Origin: Paenibacillus sp. FSL R5-0345 | GTDB taxonomy: Bacteria; Bacillota; Bacilli; Paenibacillales; Paenibacillaceae | Length of the DNA stretch: 64,000 nt | Assembly: GCF_000758585.1 (NCBI RefSeq) | Contig: NZ_CP009281.1 | Span: 3,782,001-3,846,000, forward strand | Direction of reading: 5' to 3' | Part shown: in pieces, positions 45,823 through 55,996 of the stretch | How the letters are laid out: each line of letters starts with the position of its first letter | Position numbering within the stretch: position 1 is the stretch's first letter | Made by a program: the position numbers and the translations under genes | Notes under the pieces: generated by a model | Databases searched by the model: none | What the model was told of the DNA's origin: nothing | Seen by the model: the letters and a program-made list of their open reading frames with translations, nothing else

Positions 45823-46916
45823 TAGTTCATCTCCTTACAAGCCGTATATAACCCCCGCCAATCTGCGCCGCGTTTCTTCATTATATTGTCGAGATACTCT
45901 CTCCAGACAAGCTGATCCTTATCATCATCCTTCACAATGGCACCTTGCAGTCCGGCGGCCAGATCCTCGTCTGTCAGTTCTCCATTACCGAAGCTTGCGG
46001 CCAGCGCCATACTATTCGTTAAGAGTGAGATCGCTTCAGCTGTGGAAATTACCCCTGCTGGAGACTTCACCTTCTCCTTCTTATCCAAGGTCATCCCGCT
46101 GCGCAGCTCACGGAAGATCGTCACGACCTTATGTAAAGCCTCATCTGCAGGAAGTGCAGCTTGTAAATCGTAGGAGGAAGCAATTTCACGGACCCGTTTC
46201 TTCACAATCTCTACTTCAGTATACAAATCCGCAGGCGCTGGAAGGACAATAATATTAAACCGCCTCTTCAAGGCAGTTGACATATCATTGACACCACGGT
46301 CTCTTGTGTTAGCTGTTGCAATAATCGAGAAGCCTTTACGAGCGCTCATCTCCTTGCCTAGCTCAGGCACTGAAATCGTCTTCTCTGATAAGATAGAGAT
46401 CAACGCATCTTGTACCTCCGATGCACACCGAGAAATTTCCTCGAAACGTGCGATGCCCCCATCCTCCATTGCTCGCATGATGGGACTTTTTACTAACGCT
46501 TCCGGAGTTGGGCCTTGTGCAAGCAGCATCGCGTAGTTCCAAGAATAACGGACCTGCTCTTCACTCGTACCCGCAGTACCTTGCACGACCAGTCCTGATT
46601 GTCCATAGATAGCTGCTGATAAATTCTCAGATAACCATGACTTGGCTGTACCCGGCTCACCAATTAATAACAATGCACGATCGGTTACCAGTGTTGCTAT
46701 CGCCATCTCTATTAATCGCTTGTTACCAATGTACTTAGGTGTAATCTCGGTACTCCCTGCTTTACCGCCAACTATAAACTTCAGGACAGATTGAGGCGAC
46801 ATCTGCCATCCTGCCGGTATCTTACCAGTGTCCGCTTTACGAAGCGCTTCCAACTCCTGTGCATACAATCTTTCTGCTGGAAGCCTCATAATATCTTGTA
46901 ATAGTTCTTGACTCAT
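45822..46916 (-). CDS. MoxR-family AAA+ ATPase (YehL-like)
   Basis: A 364-residue AAA+ ATPase of the MoxR/RavA branch. Walker A is GEPGTAKSWLS (about 96-106), the Walker B region reads GGIARFEEISRC (about 152-163) and sensor 1 reads IIATANTRDRG (about 198-208). The lid domain follows. In Walker A the usual GKT/GKS is AKS, with the Lys kept. MoxR ATPases remodel target proteins together with VWA partners, and a VWA gene is two genes downstream. GAGGTG precedes the ATG. Confidence 0.87.
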   Translation of the reverse strand: MSQELLQDIMRLPAERLYAQELEALRKADTGKIPAGWQMSPQSVLKFIVGGKAGSTEITPKYIGNKRLIEMAIATLVTDRALLLIGEPGTAKSWLSENLSAAIYGQSGLVVQGTAGTSEEQVRYSWNYAMLLAQGPTPEALVKSPIMRAMEDGGIARFEEISRCASEVQDALISILSEKTISVPELGKEMSARKGFSIIATANTRDRGVNDMSTALKRRFNIIVLPAPADLYTEVEIVKKRVREIASSYDLQAALPADEALHKVVTIFRELRSGMTLDKKEKVKSPAGVISTAEAISLLTNSMALAASFGNGELTDEDLAAGLQGAIVKDDDKDQLVWREYLDNIMKKRGADWRGLYTACKEMN

Positions 46917-46922
46917 CGGTAG

Positions 46923-48800
46923 CTACACCTCTTCTATTGGGTTTGATGGTCCTTGCATGAGGCGAATGACATACTCAAGTTGGTCTTCTGCAACCTCACT
47001 GAATCGAGGTAGAACAGTTATTATTCGACTCGCAAAACTTGCTGGAAGCTGACATAGCTGCTCAAACGTATACGGTTCAATTAATCGACATTCTGTATTT
47101 CTGTCATCTTCCAAAGCTACTAGGAGAGCCTCTTGCAGGCGTTGTTTACTTATCCCCGAACGCTCTAAACCCATCAAGAGAATATTGGCAAACCGATGGC
47201 GAAATTCAGGATTATCAGTCAATTTACGAAGCAAATACTGCATTGCTTTAGGATGTCCCGGCCGTGCAAAGGCACTTACCAGCTCGTATTGATCCAGCTC
47301 TAAAAAAACATCTAGCCAGCGTGAATCCCATTGAATAGCCATTACCTCAGGCGACTGCATTTCGATCTTATACATATATTCAATCTGGTCTGCGGGTGAA
47401 TTCCAAATTGCATCATAGGTTCCATGATATCGCTGAACTGCAATTTCAGATATTGTGCGCAGCAATTGCTGCGCCATAGAAGAAGCATGGTTAGTTGAAG
47501 ATGGCGCATAATTCTTTAAAACATCAACGTATTGTTCATACACTCGTTCCGGCGGAAACAAGAGATAAGCGTCTTTGAAAACATCATTTACGTAACGTCT
47601 GTTGTTTCTAAAGTAGATAAGATTCCGCTCAAGTGTTCGTTGTAATGCACCTTTAGCTTCCGCAGAGTCAATCTGTCTTAAATAGGAGGTCGCCTCTTCG
47701 ATCAATGCATTCCAGCCCAACTGGTTCATATATAATGGATACTGCTCAAGTACATTTAAATATAATTTTTCTAGTTCAGGACTATGTTTATAAGATAGTA
47801 CCCTAATATAATGGACTACCCTGTTCCATAATCCATCTATTTTTTTCTTATCGTCCTTCATTTCCGGGACAGTTTGAAGCATACCTGAGACCTCTTCAAC
47901 AAGTCGGTTCGTGAGCTCTTGGGCTTGACACTGCCTCAGTGCAGGGACGACCAGTTCACTATCTTTTCCGGTAAATGCCTCATATAACCGATTCAGCACA
48001 CTCGCCGATTCACTCTTAGCCAGCGCATTATAGGCAGCTTCACGAATCTTTTTCTTCTTATCTTTACTCCAAGCTAGCAAATCTTCTTCATATCGTTCCT
48101 TGCCCGCAAGCAGAGAAATAGCCATGGCCCGAACATCCTCTGATCCTGAATCTGCAGCTTGATAGACCAGATCCTGAACGCTATCACCACCTAATGTAGC
48201 AATTACGTACAGCTTTCTCGTCTCTACTATTCCTCCTGTCAGATCAAATTGATCCCTGAGGATGGGAATAATCTGAGGTCCATAGGCCGGCAGTATCTGC
48301 TTCATCACTAGCTCTGCAATCTCAACATATGGATCTTGGAGAGCTGCTATCGTGGGATGAATCATGCGGAGATCTTGAAATAGTCCAGCCTCATAAGCTT
48401 CCTTTATAATCTCATATCGTCCTCCGCCACGAGTACTTAGTGCCAACTGTACGGCTGACAACTTGCGATATGAGAACTGGGTAGGTAATCTTAATGGATG
48501 AACTTGTACTTCCAACAATTCGCCGTCAGGAGAAGTTACTCCCTGAGTATGCAGCACCGAGCTGAGTAGCACACTTAGGTCTTGCAGCTGCTGAGCCGAT
48601 GAAAATCCTTCGGAAGGTTCCGATGCAATGACTAAAGCGATTCCCTCACCTAATCTTTTGAATATGGGAGCACGTTCGCCTAACTGTTGAAACTGTGGCA
48701 ATAGCCGCTTTAAGCGGAAATCCTCAGCAGCGAGCTCACTTCCAGCGATATAAAGCCGCTTTACTTCTTGATGAAGCTCTTGTAGTAATGCTGTACTCAT
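46923..48800 (-). CDS. Helical-repeat (HEAT-like) protein of the SWIM/MoxR/VWA operon
   Basis: A 625-residue protein composed almost entirely of helices. Repeating segments such as SGSEDVRAMAISLLAGKE and KKKKIREAAYNALAKSESA (about 225-275) look like HEAT repeats. No catalytic motif is seen, so a scaffold or substrate-binding role is the natural guess. The start is the ATG after GGGGGG (MSTALLQEL); an earlier in-frame ATG overlaps that ribosome site. It ends 6 bp before the MoxR gene. I do not recognise a named Pfam family with certainty. Confidence 0.72.
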   Translation of the reverse strand: MSTALLQELHQEVKRLYIAGSELAAEDFRLKRLLPQFQQLGERAPIFKRLGEGIALVIASEPSEGFSSAQQLQDLSVLLSSVLHTQGVTSPDGELLEVQVHPLRLPTQFSYRKLSAVQLALSTRGGGRYEIIKEAYEAGLFQDLRMIHPTIAALQDPYVEIAELVMKQILPAYGPQIIPILRDQFDLTGGIVETRKLYVIATLGGDSVQDLVYQAADSGSEDVRAMAISLLAGKERYEEDLLAWSKDKKKKIREAAYNALAKSESASVLNRLYEAFTGKDSELVVPALRQCQAQELTNRLVEEVSGMLQTVPEMKDDKKKIDGLWNRVVHYIRVLSYKHSPELEKLYLNVLEQYPLYMNQLGWNALIEEATSYLRQIDSAEAKGALQRTLERNLIYFRNNRRYVNDVFKDAYLLFPPERVYEQYVDVLKNYAPSSTNHASSMAQQLLRTISEIAVQRYHGTYDAIWNSPADQIEYMYKIEMQSPEVMAIQWDSRWLDVFLELDQYELVSAFARPGHPKAMQYLLRKLTDNPEFRHRFANILLMGLERSGISKQRLQEALLVALEDDRNTECRLIEPYTFEQLCQLPASFASRIITVLPRFSEVAEDQLEYVIRLMQGPSNPIEEV

Positions 48801-48838
48801 GGACATTCCCCCCATTATGTATAGCGCGAACCCTATTT

Positions 48839-50278
48839 TTAATATAAGAGTCGAATCATTTCCTTCCCTTTGATAAGTGTTAAAGGCTGCGCTTTCAATC
48901 GTCCTGTATCCAGTTGGTGTTCAAACATAAGTAGCATCGTCGTGTCCGATAATTGATCAGATGCAAAGTATTGAAGCAGCGGCAGTGTGTCCTGGTCGAG
49001 TGCTGCTACTTGATCTAACACTAGATGCTGACCCGCTACGTCCGTAATAACGAACTGATCTTGCTGAGACTTACTTATTTTATTCACATGTAGCAACAAC
49101 ACTGGGTTCTTGTCTGCTAGCGGATTCTTTAACTGATTCTTAATTTGTTTGAAGCTTTCAGAAAAAGAACGAGATGCCGTAGCGGCAATCCATTCCAAAT
49201 CCTGATTGCTTAACGGGCGCGTTGACATATTCTCAAATCGGACCCGTCGATTACGGTCACCGGGGTAATAATATAAGGAAGGAATGACTGCAACTTCGGT
49301 AAAGCTATCTTCTTCATGAATATACTTAGCTGCTTTATAAGGACGATATTGTAGGGTACGATGTATATCACCCGTTGACTTTTCTATCCAAAAGCCTAAG
49401 TCTACATATTCCTGTCTGGCTGCATCATCATAGCTGACAAATGAAAGCTGGATCAACTCCGCATCCTGACTCATTAGACCGAATTCCTTAAGCTCCGTTA
49501 ACTGCCAAGCATGTCCAAGCCATTCTTCTATCGTAGAGTCATAATTCAAAGCCATATCCGTGTCCTCAAGCTTCATCGTTAGGTGTGCGCGACCTTTCTT
49601 GATAAACGCATGAATTCTTGTTAGTTGCTCAATAGCTAATGTATAGGTCTTCTCACGGTTGTCAGGAGAGGATAGTAATAAGGCTAATCGTCTTAACTCA
49701 ATCTGTGCTCCGGTTAAGTAAAAGTTGCCCATCATCTTCACATGCTCCTGAATTTCTTTAACACGTTTAGTGTCTAGAGTTCCGAGACCTGCGCGTATAA
49801 GCGATAGAGTCAGTTTCTCAAGTACAGCTAAGCCCTCCAGTTGAGCTCCAATCTTCTTCTTGAGTGCGGACTTATTCACTTTCTTAGGCTTAGGAGTAGC
49901 TCCTTCTGCAACAAGTTCAGACTTACGTTCCTCACGCTTACTCATCTTCTCCCGTTTAGCGGCAAGCTCCTCAGGAATCATTGCAGATACGAAGATCTCC
50001 TTGCCTACATAGGCATAAAGCAATCCGAGAACATGCTTACATGGGATCTGCCTACTTGGACAAGTACAGCGCATTACCGGTCTGTCAGAAACAACAAAAT
50101 CAGCAGATGGAAAATAGTTGCTGCTACCGCTGCCTCCGCATTCACCAAACAGAACCACTCCGTCTTCCGACTGATTCAATTGGACGAATCGTTTCTTCTT
50201 AACTAGCCCTTGCCCGTTCTTAATCGCAGCACTGTTAGGTGCTAGAGTATCAATGAAGACTTCTGTGATATCTATCAA
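48839..50278 (-). CDS. SWIM zinc-finger protein (YehQ-like)
   Basis: First gene of the five-gene operon. The SWIM motif C-x-C-x6-C-x-H is complete in CTCPSRQIPCKHVLGLLYAY (about 73-92 from this start), preceded by a GECGGSGSSNYFPSADF segment typical of operon-type SWIM proteins. A helical region and a beta-rich C-terminal half follow. SWIM domains bind nucleic acid or protein. TTG (50278) is chosen because TTAGGAGG lies seven bases upstream and the alignment to SWIM proteins begins here; ATG at 50323 has a weak site. A TTGTTA/TAGAAT promoter candidate lies near 50371-50344. Confidence 0.8.
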   Translation of the reverse strand: MIDITEVFIDTLAPNSAAIKNGQGLVKKKRFVQLNQSEDGVVLFGECGGSGSSNYFPSADFVVSDRPVMRCTCPSRQIPCKHVLGLLYAYVGKEIFVSAMIPEELAAKREKMSKREERKSELVAEGATPKPKKVNKSALKKKIGAQLEGLAVLEKLTLSLIRAGLGTLDTKRVKEIQEHVKMMGNFYLTGAQIELRRLALLLSSPDNREKTYTLAIEQLTRIHAFIKKGRAHLTMKLEDTDMALNYDSTIEEWLGHAWQLTELKEFGLMSQDAELIQLSFVSYDDAARQEYVDLGFWIEKSTGDIHRTLQYRPYKAAKYIHEEDSFTEVAVIPSLYYYPGDRNRRVRFENMSTRPLSNQDLEWIAATASRSFSESFKQIKNQLKNPLADKNPVLLLHVNKISKSQQDQFVITDVAGQHLVLDQVAALDQDTLPLLQYFASDQLSDTTMLLMFEHQLDTGRLKAQPLTLIKGKEMIRLLY

Positions 50279-50411
50279 CCTATATCCTCCTAACCTATAA
50301 TGCTTTTTAATATCTATGATCATATTAAGCCTTAATGAAAATTATTCTATAAAAAGGGCTGTACATAACAAGCATTATTCCGAACCTTTAAAACGATTAT
50401 ATTTTATTATT

Positions 50412-50469
50412 AGGCCGCCTCTTTTGCAATGTTTGTGTGACTCTAGTGATTTTATCAAAAGGGCGGCCT
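50412..50469. repeat. Long inverted repeat downstream of the OYE gene
   Basis: AGGCCGCC-T-CTTTTG (50412-50426) and CAAAAGGGCGGCCT (50456-50469) pair over 14 bp with one bulge, around a 29-nt loop. The position, just past the OYE stop, fits a terminator, but the long loop and weak T tail are unusual. Confidence 0.5.
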
Positions 50470-50510
50470 TTCTCCAACCATACAAAGAAACCAATGTTAA
50501 ATTTCTAACT

Positions 50511-51605
50511 TTATAATAAAGTTTTTGTCGATTCCGCCGTAAATGGTATGATCTCATCTATAGCACCGCTTTGAACTTTGGCAGGCCAAGCTGGATCGCT
50601 TATCAGCGCCCTACCAACAGCAACCAAATCAAACTCCTCACGTCCCATTCTTTCCAGCAGTTCTTCTATATTATCTTCAGACTGCTGAGCTTTTTCTTCT
50701 GCGAAAAAATCACTATGAAGACCGATAGAACCCACCGTAATACACGGTTTTCCTGTGATCTTCTTAGTCCAGCCAGCAAGATTAAGCTCAGATCCTTCAA
50801 ATTCAGGTTGGCTGAAGCGTCGAGTGGAGCAATGAAAGATATCTACACCTGCGTTACTTAGCGGTGTTAAGAAGCTTTCAAGCTCATCTGCATTCTTTGC
50901 CAGCTTCTCATCATATGCGCCCAATTTCCATTGAGAGAAGCGTAGCACGATCGGAAAATCTGGTCCAACCGCTTTACGGCACGCTTCAATAATCTCTACA
51001 GCAAATGTAGTTCTGCCTACCAAATCGCCACCGTAACGATCCGTCCGTTTGTTAGTTCTTTCCCAGAAGAACTGGTCAATCAGATAACCATGGGCGCCGT
51101 GAATCTCGATCCCATCAAAACCCACTTTTTTGGCGTTCGTAGCCGCTTCTGCGAATGCTGAGACTAAGCTTTCTACTTCAGCTGTGGTCAGTGGCTCTGT
51201 TACAGGTTCTCCTGCTAAATCCAGACCTGAAGGACCTACAGGAAGGGCTTCAACATTTGGTCCTTCCCCTTTCGTACGTGTCATTCCCACATGCCATAAT
51301 TGGGGAATGATCTTACCTCCAGCTGCATGAACCTCTTCTACAACCTGCTTCCAGCCCTCTAACGCTGCTTCTTCATGTAGATTGGGGATATTGGCGTGGC
51401 TGACTGCCGAAGGATGATTAATGGCTGTACCCTCGGTAACGATCAATCCTACTCCACCCTCTGCCCGTCTGCGGTAATATGCCGCAACATTACTTCCCGG
51501 TACACCATCCGGTGAGTACACGCGTGTCATTGGTGCCATGACGATTCGGTTCGCTAATAAAAGATTCCCCACTTGCAAAGATGTGAATAAAAGTTCAGTA
51601 TTCAT
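50511..51605 (-). CDS. Old Yellow Enzyme-family alkene reductase
   Basis: A FMN-dependent ene-reductase that reduces activated C=C bonds using NAD(P)H, of the NemA type. The TIM-barrel core is visible: NRIVMAPMTR (about 19-28), IIPQLWHVGM (about 99-108), GIEIHGAHGYLIDQFFWERTNKRTDRYGG split over 169-198 with the conserved His-x-x-His pair, and ITVGSIGL near 288. It is a single gene. The natural substrate is unknown. Confidence 0.9.
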   Translation of the reverse strand: MNTELLFTSLQVGNLLLANRIVMAPMTRVYSPDGVPGSNVAAYYRRRAEGGVGLIVTEGTAINHPSAVSHANIPNLHEEAALEGWKQVVEEVHAAGGKIIPQLWHVGMTRTKGEGPNVEALPVGPSGLDLAGEPVTEPLTTAEVESLVSAFAEAATNAKKVGFDGIEIHGAHGYLIDQFFWERTNKRTDRYGGDLVGRTTFAVEIIEACRKAVGPDFPIVLRFSQWKLGAYDEKLAKNADELESFLTPLSNAGVDIFHCSTRRFSQPEFEGSELNLAGWTKKITGKPCITVGSIGLHSDFFAEEKAQQSEDNIEELLERMGREEFDLVAVGRALISDPAWPAKVQSGAIDEIIPFTAESTKTLL

Positions 51606-51680
51606 AAATTACCTCCATTTGATTAATTGATTACTTAAAGTAAGTTTAATTATGTACCCAAAAGATGGAAAACACAAATT

Positions 51681-52160
51681 TTAAAGTTCCTTATTTTCGT
51701 ATAATCTGATAACTTTGTTCTGATATAACAGCAACTTCGCTTCAAACTCATATCGATTATTTTCAAAATCCTGTGTCCATTGATACATCTTTTTTAACAT
51801 CCTAATATCCGATTTATAATGACACTTCTCAATGCCCATTTTCTGCTTAAGAAACCGAACGAAAATTCTAATTTTACGCTTCCACAACGGTGTATCAAGA
51901 AAAATTATTGTATCTGCCATTTCATATAGACATTGATAGGATTCCCGATCCGTGCCTTCAAAAATCCAAGCTCCATCCTGATCAATCTCCATAATCACCG
52001 CAACCTGTTCTTCTGGTGAGCGTTTCCTCCTTCCTTCCGGTGTCTGATGATGAACAATGGCATCCAATTCATACCAAGGAATATTTGTTTTGTTAGATAA
52101 TCGCTTTGCCAATGTGGTTTTACCACTAGCTACAATACCAATGATAAGAACTTTGTTCAT
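51681..52160 (-). CDS. P-loop kinase-like protein (FlaR/adenylate-kinase-related)
   Basis: A small NTPase of 159 residues. The P-loop GIVASGKTTLAKRL (8-21) is followed by PWYELDAIVHH, then WIFEGTDRESYQCLYEMADTIIFLD (about 70-94), as in proteins annotated as DNA topology modulation protein FlaR or shikimate/adenylate-kinase-like. The true phosphate acceptor is unknown. It is a single gene on the minus strand. Confidence 0.78.
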   Translation of the reverse strand: MNKVLIIGIVASGKTTLAKRLSNKTNIPWYELDAIVHHQTPEGRRKRSPEEQVAVIMEIDQDGAWIFEGTDRESYQCLYEMADTIIFLDTPLWKRKIRIFVRFLKQKMGIEKCHYKSDIRMLKKMYQWTQDFENNRYEFEAKLLLYQNKVIRLYENKEL

Positions 52161-52254
52161 ATGATCTCCTTATTAAGCCTTGTGACAATTTGTACGATTA
52201 ACGCTACTAAATTCTGTTCATAAATTCAATTCGTAATTTTAAGAAAAAATCATA

Positions 52255-52295
52255 AAAAACCGGACCTCGCAAAATCTGCGAATGCCCGGTTCTTA
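52255..52295 (-). terminator. Terminator of the rhamnose operon
   Basis: On the minus strand AACCGG pairs with CCGGTT and an inner TCGCAGA/TTTGCGA stem forms; six T follow. It lies just after the rhaD stop. Confidence 0.7.
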
Positions 52296-52309
52296 TATCT
52301 ATGAAATGC

Positions 52310-53155
52310 TTAAACCTCAAGAATACCAGCTTTAGGTGTTACTCCGAACGCCTTAGCTAAATCCCACAGCTGTTGGTCCGTGATCTTTTGTTTAATTTCT
52401 CTCCCGCCAATCAGGTTGTAGATCGTTGCGGCCTTTTCAACAGTCTCCACAAGACCGAAGGTAGCATCCATAGTGGAGCCAGTGCCGAAAATCCCGTGCT
52501 GCGGCCAGATCACTAAGCGGTGATCCTTCATTTTCTTAGCGGTTTCGCGGCCGATTTCACTGCTTCCAGGAACGATCCATGGAATAACACTGACGCCATC
52601 AGGGAAAACAACAAGGCACTCTGTACACATTTCCCACAGCGTCTTTGTAAACTTTAATTCGTCCAGATCATGGGTGAAAGTCATTGCGATAACATTCGTA
52701 GCATGTGTGTGCAATACGATGCGATGTGTAGGGTCCACCTTTAGTCGTTCAATATGACTCATGAAATGAGATGCCAATTCACTAGTAGGTACAGCTCCGT
52801 TCCGTAATCCCCATAACACTTCTACGCTTTCCCCATTAGCGCTAACACGAAGCACACCAAGATTCGCTTCCGGGTCTTTGATCACATTTCTGAAATATTT
52901 GCCTGACCCCGTCACGATGAAGTATTTGCCCGCTAATTCCTTTACCGGAAAGGTAAGCTTAATGGTACGAAGCGGCTCCAACACATTAATATATTTTGCA
53001 ACCTCATTCTCATCCAGCAGATAGCTGACATTACCACCATTTAGCTCATCCCAGCCTAGCTCCCACATATGACGAGTAATCTCTGACATTTCCTGAATAA
53101 ACGGAGCCTCACTGCTTGCAATATACCCTTTGGATTCTAATACGGATGTACTCAT
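52310..53155 (-). CDS. rhaD: Rhamnulose-1-phosphate aldolase
   Basis: A class II zinc aldolase that cleaves L-rhamnulose 1-phosphate to dihydroxyacetone phosphate and L-lactaldehyde. Zinc-ligand histidines occur in [12 protein letters not shown] (about 149-160) and [10 protein letters not shown] (about 217-226); the N-terminal substrate loop is [10 protein letters not shown]. The length of 281 residues is normal. It is the last gene of the rhamnose operon; lactaldehyde made here is the probable substrate of the alcohol dehydrogenase encoded first. Confidence 0.93.
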   Translation of the reverse strand: MSTSVLESKGYIASSEAPFIQEMSEITRHMWELGWDELNGGNVSYLLDENEVAKYINVLEPLRTIKLTFPVKELAGKYFIVTGSGKYFRNVIKDPEANLGVLRVSANGESVEVLWGLRNGAVPTSELASHFMSHIERLKVDPTHRIVLHTHATNVIAMTFTHDLDELKFTKTLWEMCTECLVVFPDGVSVIPWIVPGSSEIGRETAKKMKDHRLVIWPQHGIFGTGSTMDATFGLVETVEKAATIYNLIGGREIKQKITDQQLWDLAKAFGVTPKAGILEV

Positions 53156-53202
53156 GTCAATCTCTCCTTTGTATATGTTGCTCTCATATCCACTCTAACG
53201 CT

Positions 53203-54459
53203 CTATCTTGTTAACAGAACTTCCTGTTCATAACTTTTCACTTCAGCCAGCCATTGCTCCCGAACGGGTGTATCTTGGGAAGCACAGTAGTAATCCCACA
53301 CGGCTCCAAACGGATACGATTTGAATTCTTCCACCAAAGCTAGTCGTGAAGTGTAATCACCAGACAACTCGATTCGCTTCAGTTCTTCCACAGGTTCGAG
53401 CATTGCGCGAAGTAATGCCTTAATGGTATTGCGTGTTCCAATCACCCAAGCAGCGATATGATTAATGCTCCCATCAAAGAAATCCAATCCTATATTCGTT
53501 CGGGAGAGTAAATCTCCTCGTACCAACTCACGGGCGATTTCCATCAACTCGTCATCCATCGTTACAACGTGGTCACTATCCCAACGAACAGGTCTACTAA
53601 CATGTAGCAGCAGCTGCTCACTAAACATAAGAATCGACGATAGCTTATTCGAGATCATCTCTGTAGGATGGAAATGCCCGGCATCCAGACAAATGGTTTT
53701 GCCGCGAGTTAATCCATAGCCCATATAGAACTCATGTGATCCAACTACATAACTCTCAGATCCAATTCCGAACAATTTACTTTCTAAAGCATCGATATTA
53801 TAAAGAGGATCTATTTCCTCACTAAAAATCTCATCCAGCGATTCCTTTAAACGCACTCTCGGAGCTAAACGATCGACTGGTGTATCTTTATATCCGTCTG
53901 GTACCCAAAAGTTAGTCACGCAAGGTTGACCCAGTTCCTTACCAAAATGCTCAGCAATCGTGCGAGAAGCCTTACAATGCTTAATCCAGAAGTTACGAAT
54001 CTCCTCATCCCAGTGACTAAGCGTAAAACCGTCTGCTGCTTTCGGATGCGAGAAACAAGTAGGATTAAAATCAAGCCCCAGCCCCTGCTCCTTCGCCCAG
54101 TCTACCCAAGATTGAAAGTGGCGTGGTTCTAATTCGTCCAGGTCCACTTCTTCATCTGTATCCGCATAGATAGCGTGTAAATTCACTTTGTGCTTGCCAG
54201 GAATAAGAGTTAAAGCCTTCTCTAAATCTTGACGAAGTTGATCTGGCGTGCCAGCACGGCCGTGATAACTACCTGTTACCGCTATTCCTCCGCCTAGTTC
54301 TTTATCTTTAAAAAGAAACCCTTGTACATCATCGCCCTGCCAGCAATGTATGGAAATCTTAATTTGCGCGAGCTGCTCCAGCACTTTCTCCACATCAATA
54401 CCGTGGGCTGCGTATAGTTTTTTGGCTTCGTTATAACTAGTGATAATACTCTGGTCCAT
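53203..54459 (-). CDS. rhaA: L-rhamnose isomerase
   Basis: Converts L-rhamnose to L-rhamnulose in the cytosol. The full-length 418-residue frame starts [17 protein letters not shown] and contains [14 protein letters not shown] (about 31-44), [13 protein letters not shown] (about 133-145) and [15 protein letters not shown] (about 262-276), which hold metal-binding residues of the family. It lies between rhaB and rhaD with short gaps (about 45 bp on either side). Confidence 0.95.
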   Translation of the reverse strand: MDQSIITSYNEAKKLYAAHGIDVEKVLEQLAQIKISIHCWQGDDVQGFLFKDKELGGGIAVTGSYHGRAGTPDQLRQDLEKALTLIPGKHKVNLHAIYADTDEEVDLDELEPRHFQSWVDWAKEQGLGLDFNPTCFSHPKAADGFTLSHWDEEIRNFWIKHCKASRTIAEHFGKELGQPCVTNFWVPDGYKDTPVDRLAPRVRLKESLDEIFSEEIDPLYNIDALESKLFGIGSESYVVGSHEFYMGYGLTRGKTICLDAGHFHPTEMISNKLSSILMFSEQLLLHVSRPVRWDSDHVVTMDDELMEIARELVRGDLLSRTNIGLDFFDGSINHIAAWVIGTRNTIKALLRAMLEPVEELKRIELSGDYTSRLALVEEFKSYPFGAVWDYYCASQDTPVREQWLAEVKSYEQEVLLTR

Positions 54460-54502
54460 GCTGTAGTTCCTCCTAAAATCATATAACGTATGTTTAATTT
54501 AA

Positions 54503-55969
54503 TTAGATTTGATATTGTATTGTGGACAACTGAAGCTCTTTCCACCGACTTAGAATGTCTTCAAGATGAGCGGTCGGGCGCGGTGTATACGACTTTATCT
54601 CAAAGGATTGACCGATAATTTCTCTTGCTTCATGAATATCCGAAATGCTTCCCGTGCTAATCATCTGCACCACTATATTTCCAAGCGCTGTGGATTCCGT
54701 TGGGCCAGCCTTCACTTCTCTGCCTATAACATCAGCAGTCAGTTGGCATAACAGACTGTTGTTAGCACCTCCCCCAACAATCTGCAGAACCTCGATACGG
54801 CTTTCTATCAGCTCTTCTAATCCTTCCAAGGAAGTAAAGTACGATAATGCTAAGCTATCAAAAATGCAGCGGGCCAACTGGCCCAGTGTTTCTGGAACTC
54901 GCTGCCCACTCTCTGAGCAAGCACTACGGATTTCATCTATCATATTTACCGGATTGAGAAATCTTGGATCATTACAAGAGATCAGGCTTTGGAAGCCTTC
55001 CTCTCCTTGTGCAAGTTCTGCTAGCTCCGCAAAGCTGTAACGTCCGTCCATCAGCCTGCGAACCTCTTGGATGAGCCAAAGGCCCATAATATTTTTGAGG
55101 AAACGGTAGGAGCCGTAGGCGCCCCATTCATTGGTGTAGTTAGCCTGCATGGCCTTCATAGAATTAAGAGGCAGAGTTCGTTCTACTCCCAGTAAAGACC
55201 ATGTACCGCTGCTAATATACGCGGAGTCCTTTTGGAGAGGCGCACCCAGCACTGCAGACGCTGTATCATGTGTGGCTACACAGATCAGTTGGCAATCTGG
55301 AAGATCATAAGTCTGTACTAGAGCTTCGTCGAGAGGACCAAGAACCACTCCCGGTTCAGTCAATGTAGCAAACTGTTCTCTCTTAATATTTAGAAATTTC
55401 AACAGATCATCGTCGAAATCTCGACTGTCCAGATTCAACAGCTGTGTTGTAGATGCATTAGTAACCTCATTGATTTTGCGACCGGTTAGTCTGTAATACA
55501 TATAATCAGGCACGAGTAGAATTTGATCTGCCTCAGCTAATTCTTCTTTACTATGAACATATAGCTGGTACAACGTATTGATAGATAATTTCTGGATTCC
55601 AGTCTTTTCATATATGGCTTGTGCTGAAATGTACTTTTCCACCTCATCCATAGCCAGATCGGTTCTACGATCACGATAAGCGAAAACTTCCTGAACACGG
55701 TTTCCCTCTGCATCCACAAGTACATAATCTACAGCCCAAGTATCTATACCCAGCGTACACGCTGTGATGCCTTGAGCCTTGGCTTTCTGAAGCCCTATAA
55801 TGATCTGCTCGAATAAATAATCGATGTCCCAGAAACAGGAATCCTCCTGTTCTGTAAAACGATTGCTAAACCGATGAATTTCCTCTAAGGTGAGAACACC
55901 CTCTTGAAGTATTCCGCGTACTAGCCGCCCACTAGAGGCTCCAATATCGACGGCGATATGATTATTCAT
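54503..55969 (-). CDS. rhaB: Rhamnulokinase
   Basis: Phosphorylates L-rhamnulose at O1. A FGGY-family sugar kinase of 488 residues with DIGASSGRLVRG at the N-terminus (phosphate-binding, 8-19), GIDTWAVDYVLVD (about 77-89), the C-terminal-domain phosphate motif ISSGTWSLLGVE (about 250-261) and IVGGGANNSLLCQLTADVIG (about 392-411) for ATP. It follows the dehydrogenase gene by 27 bp. Confidence 0.94.
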   Translation of the reverse strand: MNNHIAVDIGASSGRLVRGILQEGVLTLEEIHRFSNRFTEQEDSCFWDIDYLFEQIIIGLQKAKAQGITACTLGIDTWAVDYVLVDAEGNRVQEVFAYRDRRTDLAMDEVEKYISAQAIYEKTGIQKLSINTLYQLYVHSKEELAEADQILLVPDYMYYRLTGRKINEVTNASTTQLLNLDSRDFDDDLLKFLNIKREQFATLTEPGVVLGPLDEALVQTYDLPDCQLICVATHDTASAVLGAPLQKDSAYISSGTWSLLGVERTLPLNSMKAMQANYTNEWGAYGSYRFLKNIMGLWLIQEVRRLMDGRYSFAELAELAQGEEGFQSLISCNDPRFLNPVNMIDEIRSACSESGQRVPETLGQLARCIFDSLALSYFTSLEGLEELIESRIEVLQIVGGGANNSLLCQLTADVIGREVKAGPTESTALGNIVVQMISTGSISDIHEAREIIGQSFEIKSYTPRPTAHLEDILSRWKELQLSTIQYQI

Positions 55970-55996
55970 AAAGAATCTCCTATAGTAAGGGATGAT

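Noticed and set aside
42260..46916. MoxR plus VWA genes as a magnesium or cobalt chelatase
   Set aside because: No chelatase large subunit or tetrapyrrole genes are present, and the neighbours (SWIM, DUF5682) fit the yeh-like set instead.
54645..55040. 131-residue frame antisense to rhaB
   Set aside because: Shadow of the kinase gene; no start signal and low-complexity Ser-rich product.
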